Assembly: GCF_032118995.1 (NCBI RefSeq)
Contig: NC_092665.1
Location: forward strand, 3,632,001 to 3,696,000
Length of the DNA: 64,000 nt
Direction of reading: 5' to 3'
Origin: Asterias amurensis
Lineage: Eukaryota > Echinodermata > Asteroidea > Forcipulatida > Asteriidae
Both the position numbers and the translations under genes were made by a program. Within the stretch, counting starts at the first letter, position 1. The number at the start of each line of letters is the position of its first letter. Below the pieces are notes generated by a model. That model worked only from the letters and a program-made list of their open reading frames with translations, was not told the DNA's origin and did no database searches. This document shows positions 53,042-64,000 of this stretch, piece after piece.

Positions 53042-56000
53042 CTATGATATCACACAACCAGCTTTAGGAAGGTCACCATCAATGTCAGAGGTCAAACGAG
53101 GGATCCCGTCCAACTCTTGCAAATCCGGCAGAATCTGGAACACTCTGAAAGACAACAAAAAAATTCAGAAATTCAAATCTGGAAATAATCTTAAGCTGCT
53201 TAAGCATACAAAGTAGCTAAGCATAAATCAATTTTGCTTATCAGCATAAGGTAGCCAGCAACATATCAGGTAGTGAACCACAAAAGAAACTCGGTTAATT
53301 TTAATTCAATTTTGAAATTATTAAAGTTTACCCAGTCAGTTTCCCTTGTGTTTGTTACTTTTAAAATAGCTTGATGAAATTTTACCCAGTCAGTTTCCCT
53401 TGAGTTTATTACTTTAAAAATAGCTTGATGAAATTTGCAATTCAAAGACAAGATCATTCTGTACCTTTGTCTGTAGTGTTCCGTGAAGCACACAGGATTA
53501 CGCCTGAGATCCATGGTGACTAGGCCACTATTCTGCAGACTCTGTAGACCATCTAGGGCCTTGATGGAATTATCACTTAGATTAAGTATCTTCAGATTCG
53601 GACACTTTGGAAGTTTCTGTTGAAAAAAAAAAAATACAAAATTTAATCACGGGTGATATTTGAGAAAAATGAAAAACCCTGAGAATTTGATAATAATATC
53701 CTATTGGTTTGGGAGATGAAGCTTCCAGAACAAATAGGAAGTTCTATTTCAGAGGTTTATAGACTAGGGTGTCATGGCTGAGTGGTTAAGACTAATGAAT
53801 TCAAGTCATCAGAGTGTGGGTTCGAATCCCGGTCGTGACACTAGTGTCCTTAAGCAAGACACTTTATTATAATTGCTTCTCATCACACAGGGGTATACAT
53901 GGGTAACTGCGAGGGTAGAGGTTGATATTGTGTATGAAAACGCCACGGCAGCTCAGGGCTGTATACTGAGAAAGATTAAATAATGTAAAGCGCATTGAGA
54001 CGGTTATTGTGAAGTGCGCTTTACTTTACCACTAATAGAAGTCTACAGGTTTTCATCAGAACAAGTACTTTGTTTCTGTAATGGCACAAGTCCCCTCTTT
54101 TGATGACAAATTTGATGACCAAGGCAGGTTAATGAAAAATCCTTACATTAAAACAAAATCCTAGCAAATTCAATACCAAGACCTGATAAACAAGAGTTTG
54201 GGTACTCGTCAAGAAAAATGACAAAATGTTTTTGACACAAAAGTACTTTTATCTGTAGGAACAATAATTGAGTTGTAAAATGTTTACCTTGAAAGATTTT
54301 AAATAATTGTTGTTCAGGTTGAGAAGGCTGCATCTGAAATTTAAAAACAAAAACATTGTAAAATCACAATCCACTCAGGTAACCTATATTTGCTAAGCAA
54401 AAGTTGTTGATGCTAAGCACGTGTTTGTGCTTACAGGCTTTATGAAATTTGGACTTGGATTAAAGAATAATTTTGTTCTTACGCTGGGAATGAAACTTTG
54501 CTGAGGTCTTCGATGTCGTCGTTGATGAGTTGGATGGTCTCGGCTCTGATGAGTCTCTTTAAAATACGAAGGAAATTCTCCATTTGGTATCTGTCTGCTA
54601 GCTCTTGATATGAAAGGTTGACAGCCTTGGGGGAGGAAGGAAAAGAAAAGGGAAAACTTTCAAACATATGTTATATAGAAAGGTTTGTGGTAACACCGTG
54701 GAAGTGTCGTGGCGGAGGGGTTAAGAGCACCGAATTCAAACTCTGGTGTTTCTGATCAGCAGAGTGTGGGTTTGAATCCCCAGTCGTGACACTTGTGTTT
54801 TCGAAAAGAGAAGGGTTTCGCCCCGGTGTTGCTGGCTGTGGCTGCTGTATGCGCCATAGCACCTTGAAAACCGTTATAAGGTGCTAAATAATTGGGTCTC
54901 AGAATTCATCACTGTTATAATCTTTTTGAAAGTTTGTACATGTATATACTCAGCGCCTTGAGTACCTTGTTTGGTAGATATGGGCGCTACATAAAACTTC
55001 GGTATTATGATTATTATTAATATTATTATCTCTAAATGGGTTGGGGTGGTTCTGAAAAGAACTGTTGATTTCAACTCACATTGGTTTAAGAGAGTTGAAA
55101 CCAACGGTTCTTTACAGAACCACCCAAACTCATTTAGAGATTATCATTACATGGTGTTACCGCAAACCTAACATATTTCGATTTCAACCATGCAAAGTTT
55201 AAAATCCTACTTAATTATCGGACATTATGCGGAAGAACTCGCAAGAGCTTTGGCCTGGAGATGGTTGATGCTAGACCATGCCTTACGACTGGAGTGGGTG
55301 AAGTCGATCTTGATCACTTCTTCATCCTATCTGGCTGACTGGCTTGCCTTTTCTGACCTAGAATGTCCAAAAGCTTGCTGCCTAGGGAGTCCATGCGGTG
55401 TCATCTGCAATGTTGTTACGCTGGTTTTTAAACCTCTTAAAAGAGGTTCTCGCATTCTTTGCTTCAGCAAAGGATGTAAGGGTGATTTGTGTTTTCCTGT
55501 TGGAATGTTTAGCTTAGCGGCTTGATGAATAATGGCTTGAAGAATCATGGATGTAATATCAAAGTCTTATCTACCACCAAGGTACTTCACGTCCCATCCG
55601 AAGGACGAAGCAATGGTTTTAAAAGTGTCTTGCTTAAGGACACAAGTGTCACGACGACTGGGGCTCGAACCTACACTCTGCTGACCAGAAACACCAGAGT
55701 TTGAATTCGGTGCTCTTATAACCGCTCGGCCACGGCACTTCCATGTAGAAGGACTGTGAAAGACAACATATGTATGCTGGCATCCCTCCCAAAGAGCTGA
55801 TAAGCATGCTCATGATCGGTCAGATTGGCCTGCCCTCACGAGTCAGACCTACTCAAAATAATCACAAAATTTGAGAAATAAATTTTAAACAGACTTACTT
55901 GGCAGTTCTCCCAGTTCTCCATCTTCTTTTCATATTCCTTCTTCTCCTGGCCTTTCTTGCCGTGATTGAGTTTGTCTCCGTGTTCGTCCTGGATCGTATG

Positions 56001-58659
56001 AAAGATCTTATCCTTGACCTTTGGAGCTCGCCTGACCCTTGGATTGTGTAAACCATCCCCTGTGATCTCATTGCTGCGGAGCTCATGCCAGACTGTGTAT
56101 CGGTAACGGTTGCTCGGAAGCTATGTTTGAGGAAAACAAAAATGTTAAAAAACATCCTTAGACTTCTTCTTTTTACAATAAAGAAGTTTGCCTTTAAATT
56201 TTCTCAACACAACACTTACACATTATTTGGGGATTAAGTCACATTTAAAGGCAGTGGACACTATTGGTAATTACTCAAAATAATTAGCATAAAACCTTAC
56301 TTGGTAACGAGTAATGGGGAGAGGTTGGTGGTATAAAACATTGTTAGAAACGGCTCCCTCTGAAGTGCCATAGTTTTTGAGAAAGAAGTAATTTTTTACG
56401 AATTTGATTTCGAGACCTCAGATTTAGAACTTGCGGATTCGAAATCAACCATCTAAATGCACACAGCTTTGTGTGACACGCGTGTTTTATGTCTTTCATT
56501 ATTATCTCGCAAGTTCGATGGCCGATTGAGCTAAAATTTTCAAAGGTTTGTTATTTTATGCATATGTTGAGATACATCAACTGTGAAGGCTAGTCTTTGA
56601 CAATTACCAATAGTGTCCACTGCCTTTAACCAAATATACCAACAACCCAAGAGTATGGCCCTGCATTACTAGAAGTGGCCCTGTATCATGTGTAATGCAA
56701 CCTTTTTCTACAAATTTCAATCAACATTTTTAGAAATGACTGAAGATTGAAGCTCAAAGTCGATTTCCCAAACTTGTTTTGATCACAATTTGAACTTTCT
56801 TAGAGGAAATTTTTAAGGTCCTGTGCTTTGGAACTTGTAACCAGTACATATTAATTTTAAAGAGGGCCAAAAACACAGTCTGAAAATTGGGTCGAAATGA
56901 TTGGCGAGGAACACTATAGGATTATCAACAATAGGTGTAAACTTATTTTTGGATAACTTTCCGTATGGCACCACCACTTTTTCACTCATTTTTACAAAAA
57001 GGGATTTCTCATTGAAGGCAAATTAGAAACTATATTATTTCATATTGAATGAAAAAGTGGTGGCGCCATACGGAAACTTTTCCTTATTTTTCTTTAGTGA
57101 AAATAAAACACGAAGTCTTTCAGAATTTAGAGGGGGAGGGGTGGGTCATAATTACCTTGGGTAGTTTAACCGGTTGCTGAGTTGGATCTCTGTGTGTGCT
57201 GATAGTGATGATAGGTATGGTACCAGTGATTGCAATGTTAGCAACGCTGCTACTGTTTACCGATGTCCTATTATTAATGCATGGGAGAAACATAAGTTAT
57301 AATTATCAACTACAAAAATATTTCACCTGAAATGAGGAGAAATGTCCCAATTTGACCTCCACTTTATCAGAGTGTGGGTTTGCTTCTTGGTCATGGCACA
57401 TGTGACATTGGGGCCTTTTTCGAAACCACGGCTTTGCCTTTGGATTCAGCTTCAGGCTCTGTCCTCTCGTCTGAAACCCTGGGCGCATATATTATACACA
57501 AAACACGCGCAATTGTCAAAACAAAGCCAAATCCGGTCATTTTGAAAAGTGCATGTGCAGGGCATTTAACCATAATTTCTTCTCTTAACCTAGGTGTATT
57601 CATGGCAATCTGAGAGGGCCGAGACATATTCTTCAGCTTGAGTTGAGGTCCTCTTTTTTTATTACATATTATTTATTTTTTTGGATATAATTATGTTGGA
57701 AAAGAGCTCATTTCCGTTGCGTGTTATTTTATTTTTTGTTACTTATTCATTTACTGATTCACCTATTTGTTTAGCCATATATTGTATTTTCGTTGTTGTT
57801 TTTGTTGTTTTGTTGTTTTGATTGCTTTATTCATATTTAATCATCTATTTTTTTGATGTAAGAGTTTAAGTGGAAAAGGTGATTGCTTTAAGATTAACTT
57901 TTTCGTTGATTGACCTATGTTTTGTTAAATCCATCCCTTCATTGAATTATTTGTTGCTTTATCTCTTTTTTACATGTACTTTTCTAATTATTTATTCATT
58001 CATTTGTTAATACTTTTTATTTATTTGTTTTAATTAACTATTTATTTGTTTATTTATTTATTTGCTATTTGCTTGTCTAATTTCTGGTTTTGGTTTTGTT
58101 ATTTTAATTTGTACTTTGTGTAAACAGATTATTTATATTAATATTTATTTCTAATTATTATTATTTTCCAAAGAGAGTATTTTATATAGTGTGTTTGCTT
58201 CCCTATGTGACTGGATTAACAGGCTTTCGAGCTACAGTGTTTAATTATACTTTTGTTGATCCTGGCCATCACATTAGGGCTGTTTTATAATTTCCTGTGC
58301 CCTTATTGTTTTTCTTGCTTTGTATTTACTTTTGTACATGTACTTATAATTATCTATTTGACATACTGTCTGCTTGTATTTGTAATTGTTTATTGGCCAA
58401 ATAAAAAATAAGAATAAGAATAGAAAGTATAACACAGTTGTTATCCTCTATCTATAAATGTAGATCATTTCAAACTAGACATGATAGAGTAAAAAAGTAT
58501 TTCTAAGAAGACTATAGATCTACGCGACAAATTATGCAATGTTTCGTTTACTACTTAATGAGGAAGTTGGGAGAAGTGCTGAGTGTTTACTAACTCCAGC
58601 ACTGTCCGCTGGGAATAAAGTAATACAACGAAGTTTTGTTTTTACCCTTCTTCACTCAT
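53042..58659 (-). CDS. Leucine-rich-repeat protein with C-terminal CaaX-type box
   Basis: On the minus strand the modelled exons are 58646-58659, 57156-57267, 55899-56120, 54483-54625, 54288-54333, 53465-53616 and 53042-53144, giving 263 residues with all phases closing. The start is a tiny exon (MSEE plus two bases) fixed by the phase of the next exon. Residues 1-42 are Ser/Thr/Pro-rich. Residues 43-116 are basic and charged (RVRRAPKVKDKIFHTIQ, then EKKEYEKKMENWENC). Residues about 145-245 hold leucine-rich repeats (LLNLNNNYLKSF, LKILNLSDNSIKALDGL) and an LRR-cap-like end (VTMDLRRNPVC, LPDLQELDG). It ends GCVIS, a farnesyl-type CaaX. I do not recognise the family, and function is unknown. 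Confidence 0.78.
53768..54030 (+). repeat. tRNA-derived SINE, complete
   Basis: GTCATGGCTGAGTGGTTAAG and GGGTTCGAATCCCGG are the A and B boxes. The body has gcgagggtagaggttgatat, and the tail aatgtaaagcgcattgagac. Confidence 0.75.
54675..55172. mobile_element. Family D palindromic element split by a SINE
   Basis: The left end (aggtttgtggtaacaccgtg) and right end (tggtgttaccgcaaacct) are inverted matches. A SINE occupies 54701-55027. Confidence 0.7.
54701..55027 (+). repeat. tRNA-derived SINE nested in family D
   Basis: GTGTCGTGGCGGAGGGGTTA, then gggtttgaatcccca, the family tail ccttgagtaccttgtttggt and a terminal ATTATTATT run. Confidence 0.75.
55560..55742 (-). repeat. tRNA-derived SINE, reverse strand, internally shortened
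   Basis: It begins with the complement of the tail (cttatctaccaccaaggtac) and ends with the head complement (aaccgctcggccacggcact). It lies in an intron of the LRR gene. Confidence 0.75.
56249..56625 (-). mobile_element. MITE A, full-length copy
   Basis: TTAA on both sides, 377 bp. It lies in an intron of the LRR gene. Confidence 0.9.
56958..57076. mobile_element. Short inverted-repeat element, family J
   Basis: TTTCCGTATGGCACCACCAC pairs with gtggtggcgccatacggaaa. The loop is about 75 bp. Confidence 0.7.
57650..58435 (+). repeat. T-rich stretch ending in an A-rich tail, possible LINE 3' end
   Basis: Long runs of ttatttatt-like sequence end ggccaaataaaaaataagaa, similar in style to 33047-33372. 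No coding part is recognised. It lies in the first intron of the LRR gene. Confidence 0.35.
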
Positions 58660-59007
58660 TTTTGCTGCAATTGATCGTCAGACTTCTGAAGAGAACGAAG
58701 AGATTAGTTCACACAAAGGTTCCACCCCAAATCTCAATGATTCAGCTTCTATCAATCATAGTCAAATTCACATTTTAAGTTAAAAACCCATGACAAAGTC
58801 CGAAACAAGTGCCAATCACTTATCCATGCAAATTAGCCAATACGTCATGATCGTCATGACAAATGAAGCTTTAACAGCGCCCTCAATTGTTGCAGGGCGG
58901 TTAGGGAAATATACCGGTAGTTGACCTTTGACCGATCACCGCACGTGTATTACATCAGTTTCTCGTTCTGCTGGAAAGAAGATTTTTGTGGCAAACTTTC
59001 TTTTAAA
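58660..59007. promoter_or_regulatory. Divergent promoter region, LRR gene and ATAD3
   Basis: Only 348 bp separate the two start codons, which point away from each other. The stretch holds an octamer-like ATGCAAAT, a CCAAT-type gccaat, and tacgtcatgatcgtcatgac. Shared regulation is inferred from spacing, and no start sites are known. Confidence 0.5.
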
Positions 59008-62000
59008 ATGTCGTGGCTTTTTGGTGTAGGAAAACCTCCACCGCCTCAAGAGGCGCCTCAGTTCCCCACCCTACCAGAGGGACTATTTCCAGGGGGCACA
59101 GGAGGAGGTGACGGGGGTAAAAAAGACGATGGAGATGGAAGTGGCGAAAAGTCCAGCGTTGCAGGGAGCTGGAGCAACTTTGACCCTACCGGGCTGGAGC
59201 GCGCAGCCAAGGCGGCAAAGGATCTCGACAAATCCCGTAAGTTTCGGTCTTTTTTGAGATCGCCTTTTCACCAATAAAAAGCAATATAAAATACCGTCTA
59301 GGTGTACTTATAAAGATTGTTCATTGCACTTTGATTGTAAGTTTTCTACTTTTCAAATTTAAAACAATATATTAATATTATTTTTATTATTATTATTTTT
59401 TAATTTCCGTATCCTGCCCACATTTGTGTCATTATGAATCTAATTTACTCCAAAATGAGATGTTCCTTTTAGTAAAAAATGAGACAAAAATGGTGGCAGG
59501 ATACGGAAACCTATCTGTGGTTTATCACAATTACATTATCACTTGCTAACTAATAGCATAAACTAGGAAAGGTTATATTAAGTGAATTGTATACAGTTTT
59601 GTTAAGACGACCAGTTATTTAAAACTCAAGCCACATGTATTTTTCATTTTACTTTCAGCCAATGCAAAAGGAGCTCTTGATTTGGCCAAAATGCAGGAAG
59701 GGACAAAACAACAAGAACAAGTAGCCAAGATTAAAGTAAGATAGTGTCAGTGTAGTGAGCATTTCCCACATATACTTTGGCCTTAATTTTTGTAAATAAA
59801 AATCTTATTTCCCTGCTTTTTTATTATAAACTTTGTCTTCAACATACAATTTTATTTTATTTTATTGTAAATTTTGAGTCATCAAAACATTTATTGAGTT
59901 GTCTTGCAAGGCCCAACCAATCCATGGTATTTATTTTTGTAATAACCCTAAAAAAAATAGTACTTGAAAGTTCAAAACTGTAAAGTTATATTTCTATCAA
60001 TTTGTTTTATCTCAAAGGAATATGAAGGTGCTCTGGAACAACTGAAGATTGACCAAACCAGGGTTCAGCAAGAAGAAAGACGCAAGACGCTCGGCCACGA
60101 GACCCAGGAACATCAAAAGAGGGCGCAATACCAAGACCAATTGGCGCGCAAACGATACGATGATCAGCTCTCTCAGCAGGTGAAGTTTTGGAAGTTGATC
60201 CCAACTGCCATTCCAGTTTCCCAAATATTCTTGGTGTTAAATTATTCACAGCAAAGGGCCCTCAAGGATGTCTAGACCTGAGCCGTCTGAATGACCAGGG
60301 CCCAATGTCATGGCTCTGCTTACCACCAAATTCTGCGCTTATGATCACCATTCTGTGCTTACGTGGCAACCGCTGACTTTCTGCGCTAGCCTTGTAAGCG
60401 TAGATCACTAGTAACGTGGAGTACGCACGTGCAGAAGCCAAAATTCCCTGCTAACCCGTGAAATATGCTTGGCGTAAGCATGGAATTCTCTGCTTCCCAA
60501 CTTGGTATGTTAAGCAGAGTTATGAAATTGGGCCCTGACTGATCTGACCTAACAGGTCTGACAGATTGCAGCATGTTTTTGAAGAGGTTTTAAGATTCAT
60601 ACATCATCACGTCAGTCAGCTGCACAGCAGGCAGACATGAGCTTTTCCCATTCTATCCTGTCTTGTGCTTATCTCCAAATCTCCAGAAGGGAGAGCTGAA
60701 CATCCTGTGACACTAATCTTGCGATGTACTCTGCGTATTGTTAATTTCATTTGTGCAACAAGCTTATATTTTTATTGCTTGATCTTTCAGAGACGAATGA
60801 ATGAAGAGAATCTTGCAAGGCAGGAAGACTCTGTGAAGAAACAAGAGTCCATGAGACGATGTAAGTTTAACCCTCTCACTATTAGTGTGTTTCTGATCAT
60901 AACCAACCCATACAACACAATACCACAACAGTTTAACCCTCTCACTATTACTGTGTTTCTCATTACAACCAACCCATACCACACAATACCACAACAGTTT
61001 AACCCTCTCACTATTTGTGTGTTTCTCGTCACAACCAATACCACACAATACAACAACAGTTTAACCCTCTCACTATTGGTGTGTTTCTCATCACAACCAA
61101 GCCATACTACACAATACCACAACAGTTTAACCCTCTCACTATTTGTGTGTTTCTTATCACAACCAACCCATACCACACAATGCCACAGGAGTTTAACCCT
61201 CTCACTATTAGTGTGTTTCTCATCACAACCAACCCATAATACACAATACCACAACAGTTTAACCCTCTCACTATTTGTGTGTTTCTTATCACAACCAACC
61301 CATACCACACAATGCCACAGGAGTTTAACCCTCTCACTATTAGTGTGTTTCTCATCACAACCAACCCATAATACACAATACCACAACAGTTTAACCCTCT
61401 CACTATTTGTGTGTTTCTTATCACAACCAACCCATACCACACAATGCCACAGGAGTTTAACCCTCTCACTATTAGTGTGTTTCTCATCACAACCAACCCA
61501 TAATACACAATACCACAACAGTTTAACCCTCTCACTATTAGTGTGTTTCTCATCACAACCAACCCATAATACACAATACCACAACAGTTTAACCCTTTCA
61601 CTATTAGTGTGTTTCTCATCACAACCAACCCATACCACACAATACCACAACAGTTTAACCCTCTCACTATTAGTGTGTTTCTCATCCCAACCAACCTATA
61701 CCACATAATGCCACATCAGCCTTTTGAGGCACACACATGATGTTGTAGAGAGTAGAGTCATACCCCAAGGTGCTCCATTGAGAGTGGTAAACTGAAGAAG
61801 CCACCAGCTGTGCTCAATTGCAATGGACTTTGGGTCACTGTTGGGTGAGATAATGTTCTCAACATTGGTCAATTTCTGTTGTGGCAATATGTGGCACTGA
61901 TCAACCATAAACAAATACAGGAAAATGTTGCATGGGTTACTTTACCAATGTGTGCATCTAGGGTGTGGGAGATTTGGAGGCACCTTTGAGTATGCACCTA

Positions 62001-62496
62001 TAACAGGGGGAATACCGATGCAGTGACATTATTTTGTCCAACAATATTTGACAAATTTCATCCAAAACCCACCACTTTGTTTGAATGAAAACCATATAAT
62101 TCTATTATTGTTTTATTTCTCTCCACAAGTTCAATCAAATTACACTCAAAAGAAATATATGGAGAAGGCAAAACTGAGGAAGAAATAAATTTTCCTATAA
62201 CCTTAAGGCTCAGTCTGCCGGTAATCATTATAATCTGTGTTGTTTGTTTCCATAGCAACCATAGAATACGAAGCAGAGCTGAGACACAAGAACGACATGA
62301 AGAGGGTGGAGGCGGAGCTTCGAGGGAAAGCGAAGGTTGAGAGAGAGAATAAAGATATACGCAACGAGCAGATCAAGCTGCAAGCCGCCGAGCATCGGGA
62401 GACGGTGTTGCAATCTATCAAGTAAGAATCAGCGATCTATTCCTTTGTTCTGTCATTTGGTGTGAAGTGTTTGATTCTGTGGGCTGTAAAAGCAGA

Positions 62497-62549
<53 letters not shown>

Positions 62550-63079
62550 TCAGATCTACCAACAAGGTACTCAAGGCCCTCAATATTTACATTTATACAG
62601 AAAGAGAGGTTATTGAAAGTTATGCATTCTGAGACCAAATTATGTAGTGGGTTTACAAGGTGCTATGGCGCATTTAGCAGCCACAGCCAGGAACACTTAG
62701 GCGAACCCCTTTCTTTTACATGCGTTACACAACTCATGGGACCAACGGCTTTACGTCCCATCCGAAGGGCGACGCAATGGTTAAGTGTCTTGCTTAAGGA
62801 CACAAGTGTCCGGGGATTCAAACCCACACTCTGCTGATCGGAAACACCAGAGTTTGAATTCGGTGCGTTGAACTGCTCGGCCACGACACTTCCACACGAC
62901 CCTGCTCTTTCCACTTACTCCTAATGCTGGACGTTGGCAACATCCGAACCCCTCTGCTCCTTGATGTTTGTCAATACTCACCTTTTCCGTTGTCTTCCTC
63001 TTTTCTCAGAACTGCCGGCAGTATTATTGGAGATGGTCTGAAGAGTTTTATATCAGACTGGGATAAAGTCACTGCCACG
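59008..63079 (+). CDS. ATAD3: ATAD3, mitochondrial AAA+ ATPase, 3'-partial
   Basis: Modelled exons are 59008-59236, 59659-59735, 60018-60179, 60791-60860, 62256-62421 and 63010-63079, giving the first 258 residues in phase. The match to ATAD3 is strong: MSWLFG at the start, [20 protein letters not shown] (55-74), then a long coiled coil with [40 protein letters not shown] and [16 protein letters not shown], ending DWDKVTAT. In the family this N-terminal half forms coiled coils and precedes the membrane segment and AAA+ domain. ATAD3 sits in the mitochondrial inner membrane and supports nucleoid organisation, cristae and cholesterol handling. The membrane and ATPase exons lie beyond the right edge. 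The Gly/Pro-rich segment at 8-50 is variable in the family. Confidence 0.95.
59404..59509. mobile_element. Short inverted-repeat element, family J
   Basis: TTTCCGTATCCTGCC ... GGCAGGATACGGAAA bounds 106 bp in ATAD3 intron 1. A one-end relative is at 20980. Confidence 0.7.
60297..60538. mobile_element. Family E-like element in ATAD3 intron 3
   Basis: cagggcccaatgtcatggct at the left and gttatgaaattgggccctga at the right. The interior is like 47508-47735. Confidence 0.6.
60866..61715. repeat. Minisatellite, 66-bp unit, starting at the ATAD3 exon 4 donor
   Basis: About 13 copies of gtttaaccctctcactatta plus tgtttctcatcacaacc and acacaataccacaac. Units alternate in a 132-bp higher-order pattern. 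Because 66 is divisible by three, frames stay open on both strands (347 and 287 residues), but these are not genes. Confidence 0.95.
62498..62893 (-). repeat. tRNA-derived SINE, full length, reverse strand
   Basis: It starts with the complementary AAT-type tail (62499-62550) and agatctaccaacaaggtact. It ends with the complement of the head (aactgctcggccacgacact). This is the most complete SINE copy in the window. Confidence 0.8.
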
Positions 63080-63104
63080 GTGAGATAAATATTTCAATCC
63101 TTAA

Positions 63105-63472
63105 AGACACTGAACACTATTGGTTATTGTCAAAATAATTATCGTCATAAAACCTTTCTTGATTATGAGTAATGGGGAGAGGTTGATGGTAAAAACATTG
63201 TGAGAAATGGGTCCCTCTGAAGAGACATAGTTTTCGAGAGAGAAGTAGTTTTCCACGAATTTGATTTCAGATTAAGAATTTGAGGTCTCGAAATCAAGCA
63301 TCTGAAAGCACACAACTTCGTGTGACAAGGGTGTTTTTTTCTTCCATTATTATCTCGCAACTTCGACGACCGATTGAGCTCAAGTTTTCACAGGTTTGTT
63401 ATTTTATGTAGATGTTGAGATACACAAACTGTGAAGGCTAGTCGTTGACAACTACCAATAGTGTCCAGTGTC
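63105..63472 (-). mobile_element. MITE A copy in ATAD3 intron 6
   Basis: TTAA at 63101-63104 and after the right end. It starts 26 bp past the exon 6 donor. Confidence 0.85.
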
Positions 63473-63478
63473 TTAAAG

Positions 63479-63656
63479 TTTGAGCTCAGACTAACAATTG
63501 TTATGCCACATGGTTCAGGGCAAGCTTTTGCTTAGTTATGTAAGAGACGGTGTACATCCATATTTGAGTGAATGTGTAAATCACAGTTGGACCAGGTTTT
63601 GCCCATCTGGATTGAGTGACGTAGAAATCTTGTCTTTAGTCTGGGGAATCCAACTT
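63479..63656. mobile_element. Family I element, short copy
   Basis: tgagctcagactaacaattg at the left and tagtctggggaatccaactt at the right are inverted matches. The rest of the window to 64000 is intron with no further exon seen. Confidence 0.5.
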
Positions 63657-64000
63657 GAATGTTCACTTGTTACTTATCCAGTCAATTTACCAGACCATTA
63701 TATAATCAAAATTTCACTATTTATTTTTGTTTTCATTTTCTCAACCAGTTCTTGATTGTACGTGACTTCACTGGTTGTACTGAATTTGTTTATTATTCTC
63801 CCTTTTTTTCACCAATAAATGTTGATTTGAATTTTGAAAATGTAGCTCACAAATGGCTTATTGAAGAGCTATACGCCTGTCTTAATATTTATGCATGAGT
63901 ATGTCACAATTCTAACCCAAAACGAGGCCATAGGCGCAGCCACTGCAAGTGGTGGTGGACGTGCGCCCATAGCCTCATTTTTGGTAAGAATTATGACGTC

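Noticed and set aside
57306-57627. Minus-strand frames that might be an upstream LRR-gene exon
   Set aside because: Their donors do not fit the phase required by the exon at 57156-57267, while the small exon at 58646-58659 fits exactly.
60665-61708. Open frame of 347 codons on the plus strand, and 287 codons on the minus strand at 60787-61650
   Set aside because: Both run through the 66-bp tandem array in an ATAD3 intron. The openness follows from a unit length divisible by three, and no domain is encoded.
60866-61715. CRISPR-like array
   Set aside because: The units are contiguous tandem repeats without unique spacers, in a eukaryotic intron.

Overview
The window is a repeat-rich animal genome segment with multi-exon genes, GT-AG introns and dense short DNA transposons (MITEs), tRNA-derived SINEs, LINE tails and minisatellites. 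Gene content and repeat style suggest a marine invertebrate deuterostome. An echinoderm, perhaps a sea star, is my best guess, from general impression only and not checked against any database. I saw no retroviral, LTR or Polinton coding region and no CRISPR.

Region 1 (1-38 kb, + strand) is a tandem array of three TNF-receptor-superfamily-like genes. Receptor 1 enters from the left with only its last CRD, stalk, membrane and tail exons. Receptor 2 (6894-14772) and receptor 3 (20649-37009) are complete in my exon models, with all splice phases closing. Each has a two-exon signal region, cysteine-rich exons, a Thr/Pro stalk, a transmembrane exon and a short tail with no death domain. Receptors 2 and 3 share a related promoter and 5' UTR with an NF-kappaB-like and a CRE-like motif. 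Receptor 3 carries a triplicated stalk exon. Receptors 1 and 2 share a nearly identical 1.2-1.3 kb block with a sharp 3' edge.

Region 2 (40.9-50.7 kb, +) encodes a 636-residue protein with a hydrophobic N-terminus and two tandem 2-oxoglutarate/Fe(II) dioxygenase (P4Hc-like) domains. The second keeps the HxD...H triad. The first has lost the distal His and the basic co-substrate residue, so it looks catalytically dead. Its intron 2 holds a 363-bp higher-order minisatellite, and a dead copy of exon 10 lies just upstream of the real one.

Region 3 (53.0-58.7 kb, -) is a 263-residue leucine-rich-repeat protein ending in a CaaX-type box (CVIS). It is head-to-head, about 350 bp apart, with region 4 (59.0 kb to beyond the right edge, +): the 5' half of ATAD3, the mitochondrial AAA+ ATPase, cut before its membrane segment and ATPase domain.

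Between genes lie several TTAA-flanked MITE families (called A, B, C and F here), hAT-like and other inverted-repeat elements, nested insertions and SINEs. One filled/empty pair (661-781 in receptor 1 against 13171-13174 in receptor 2) directly shows TTAA target duplication.
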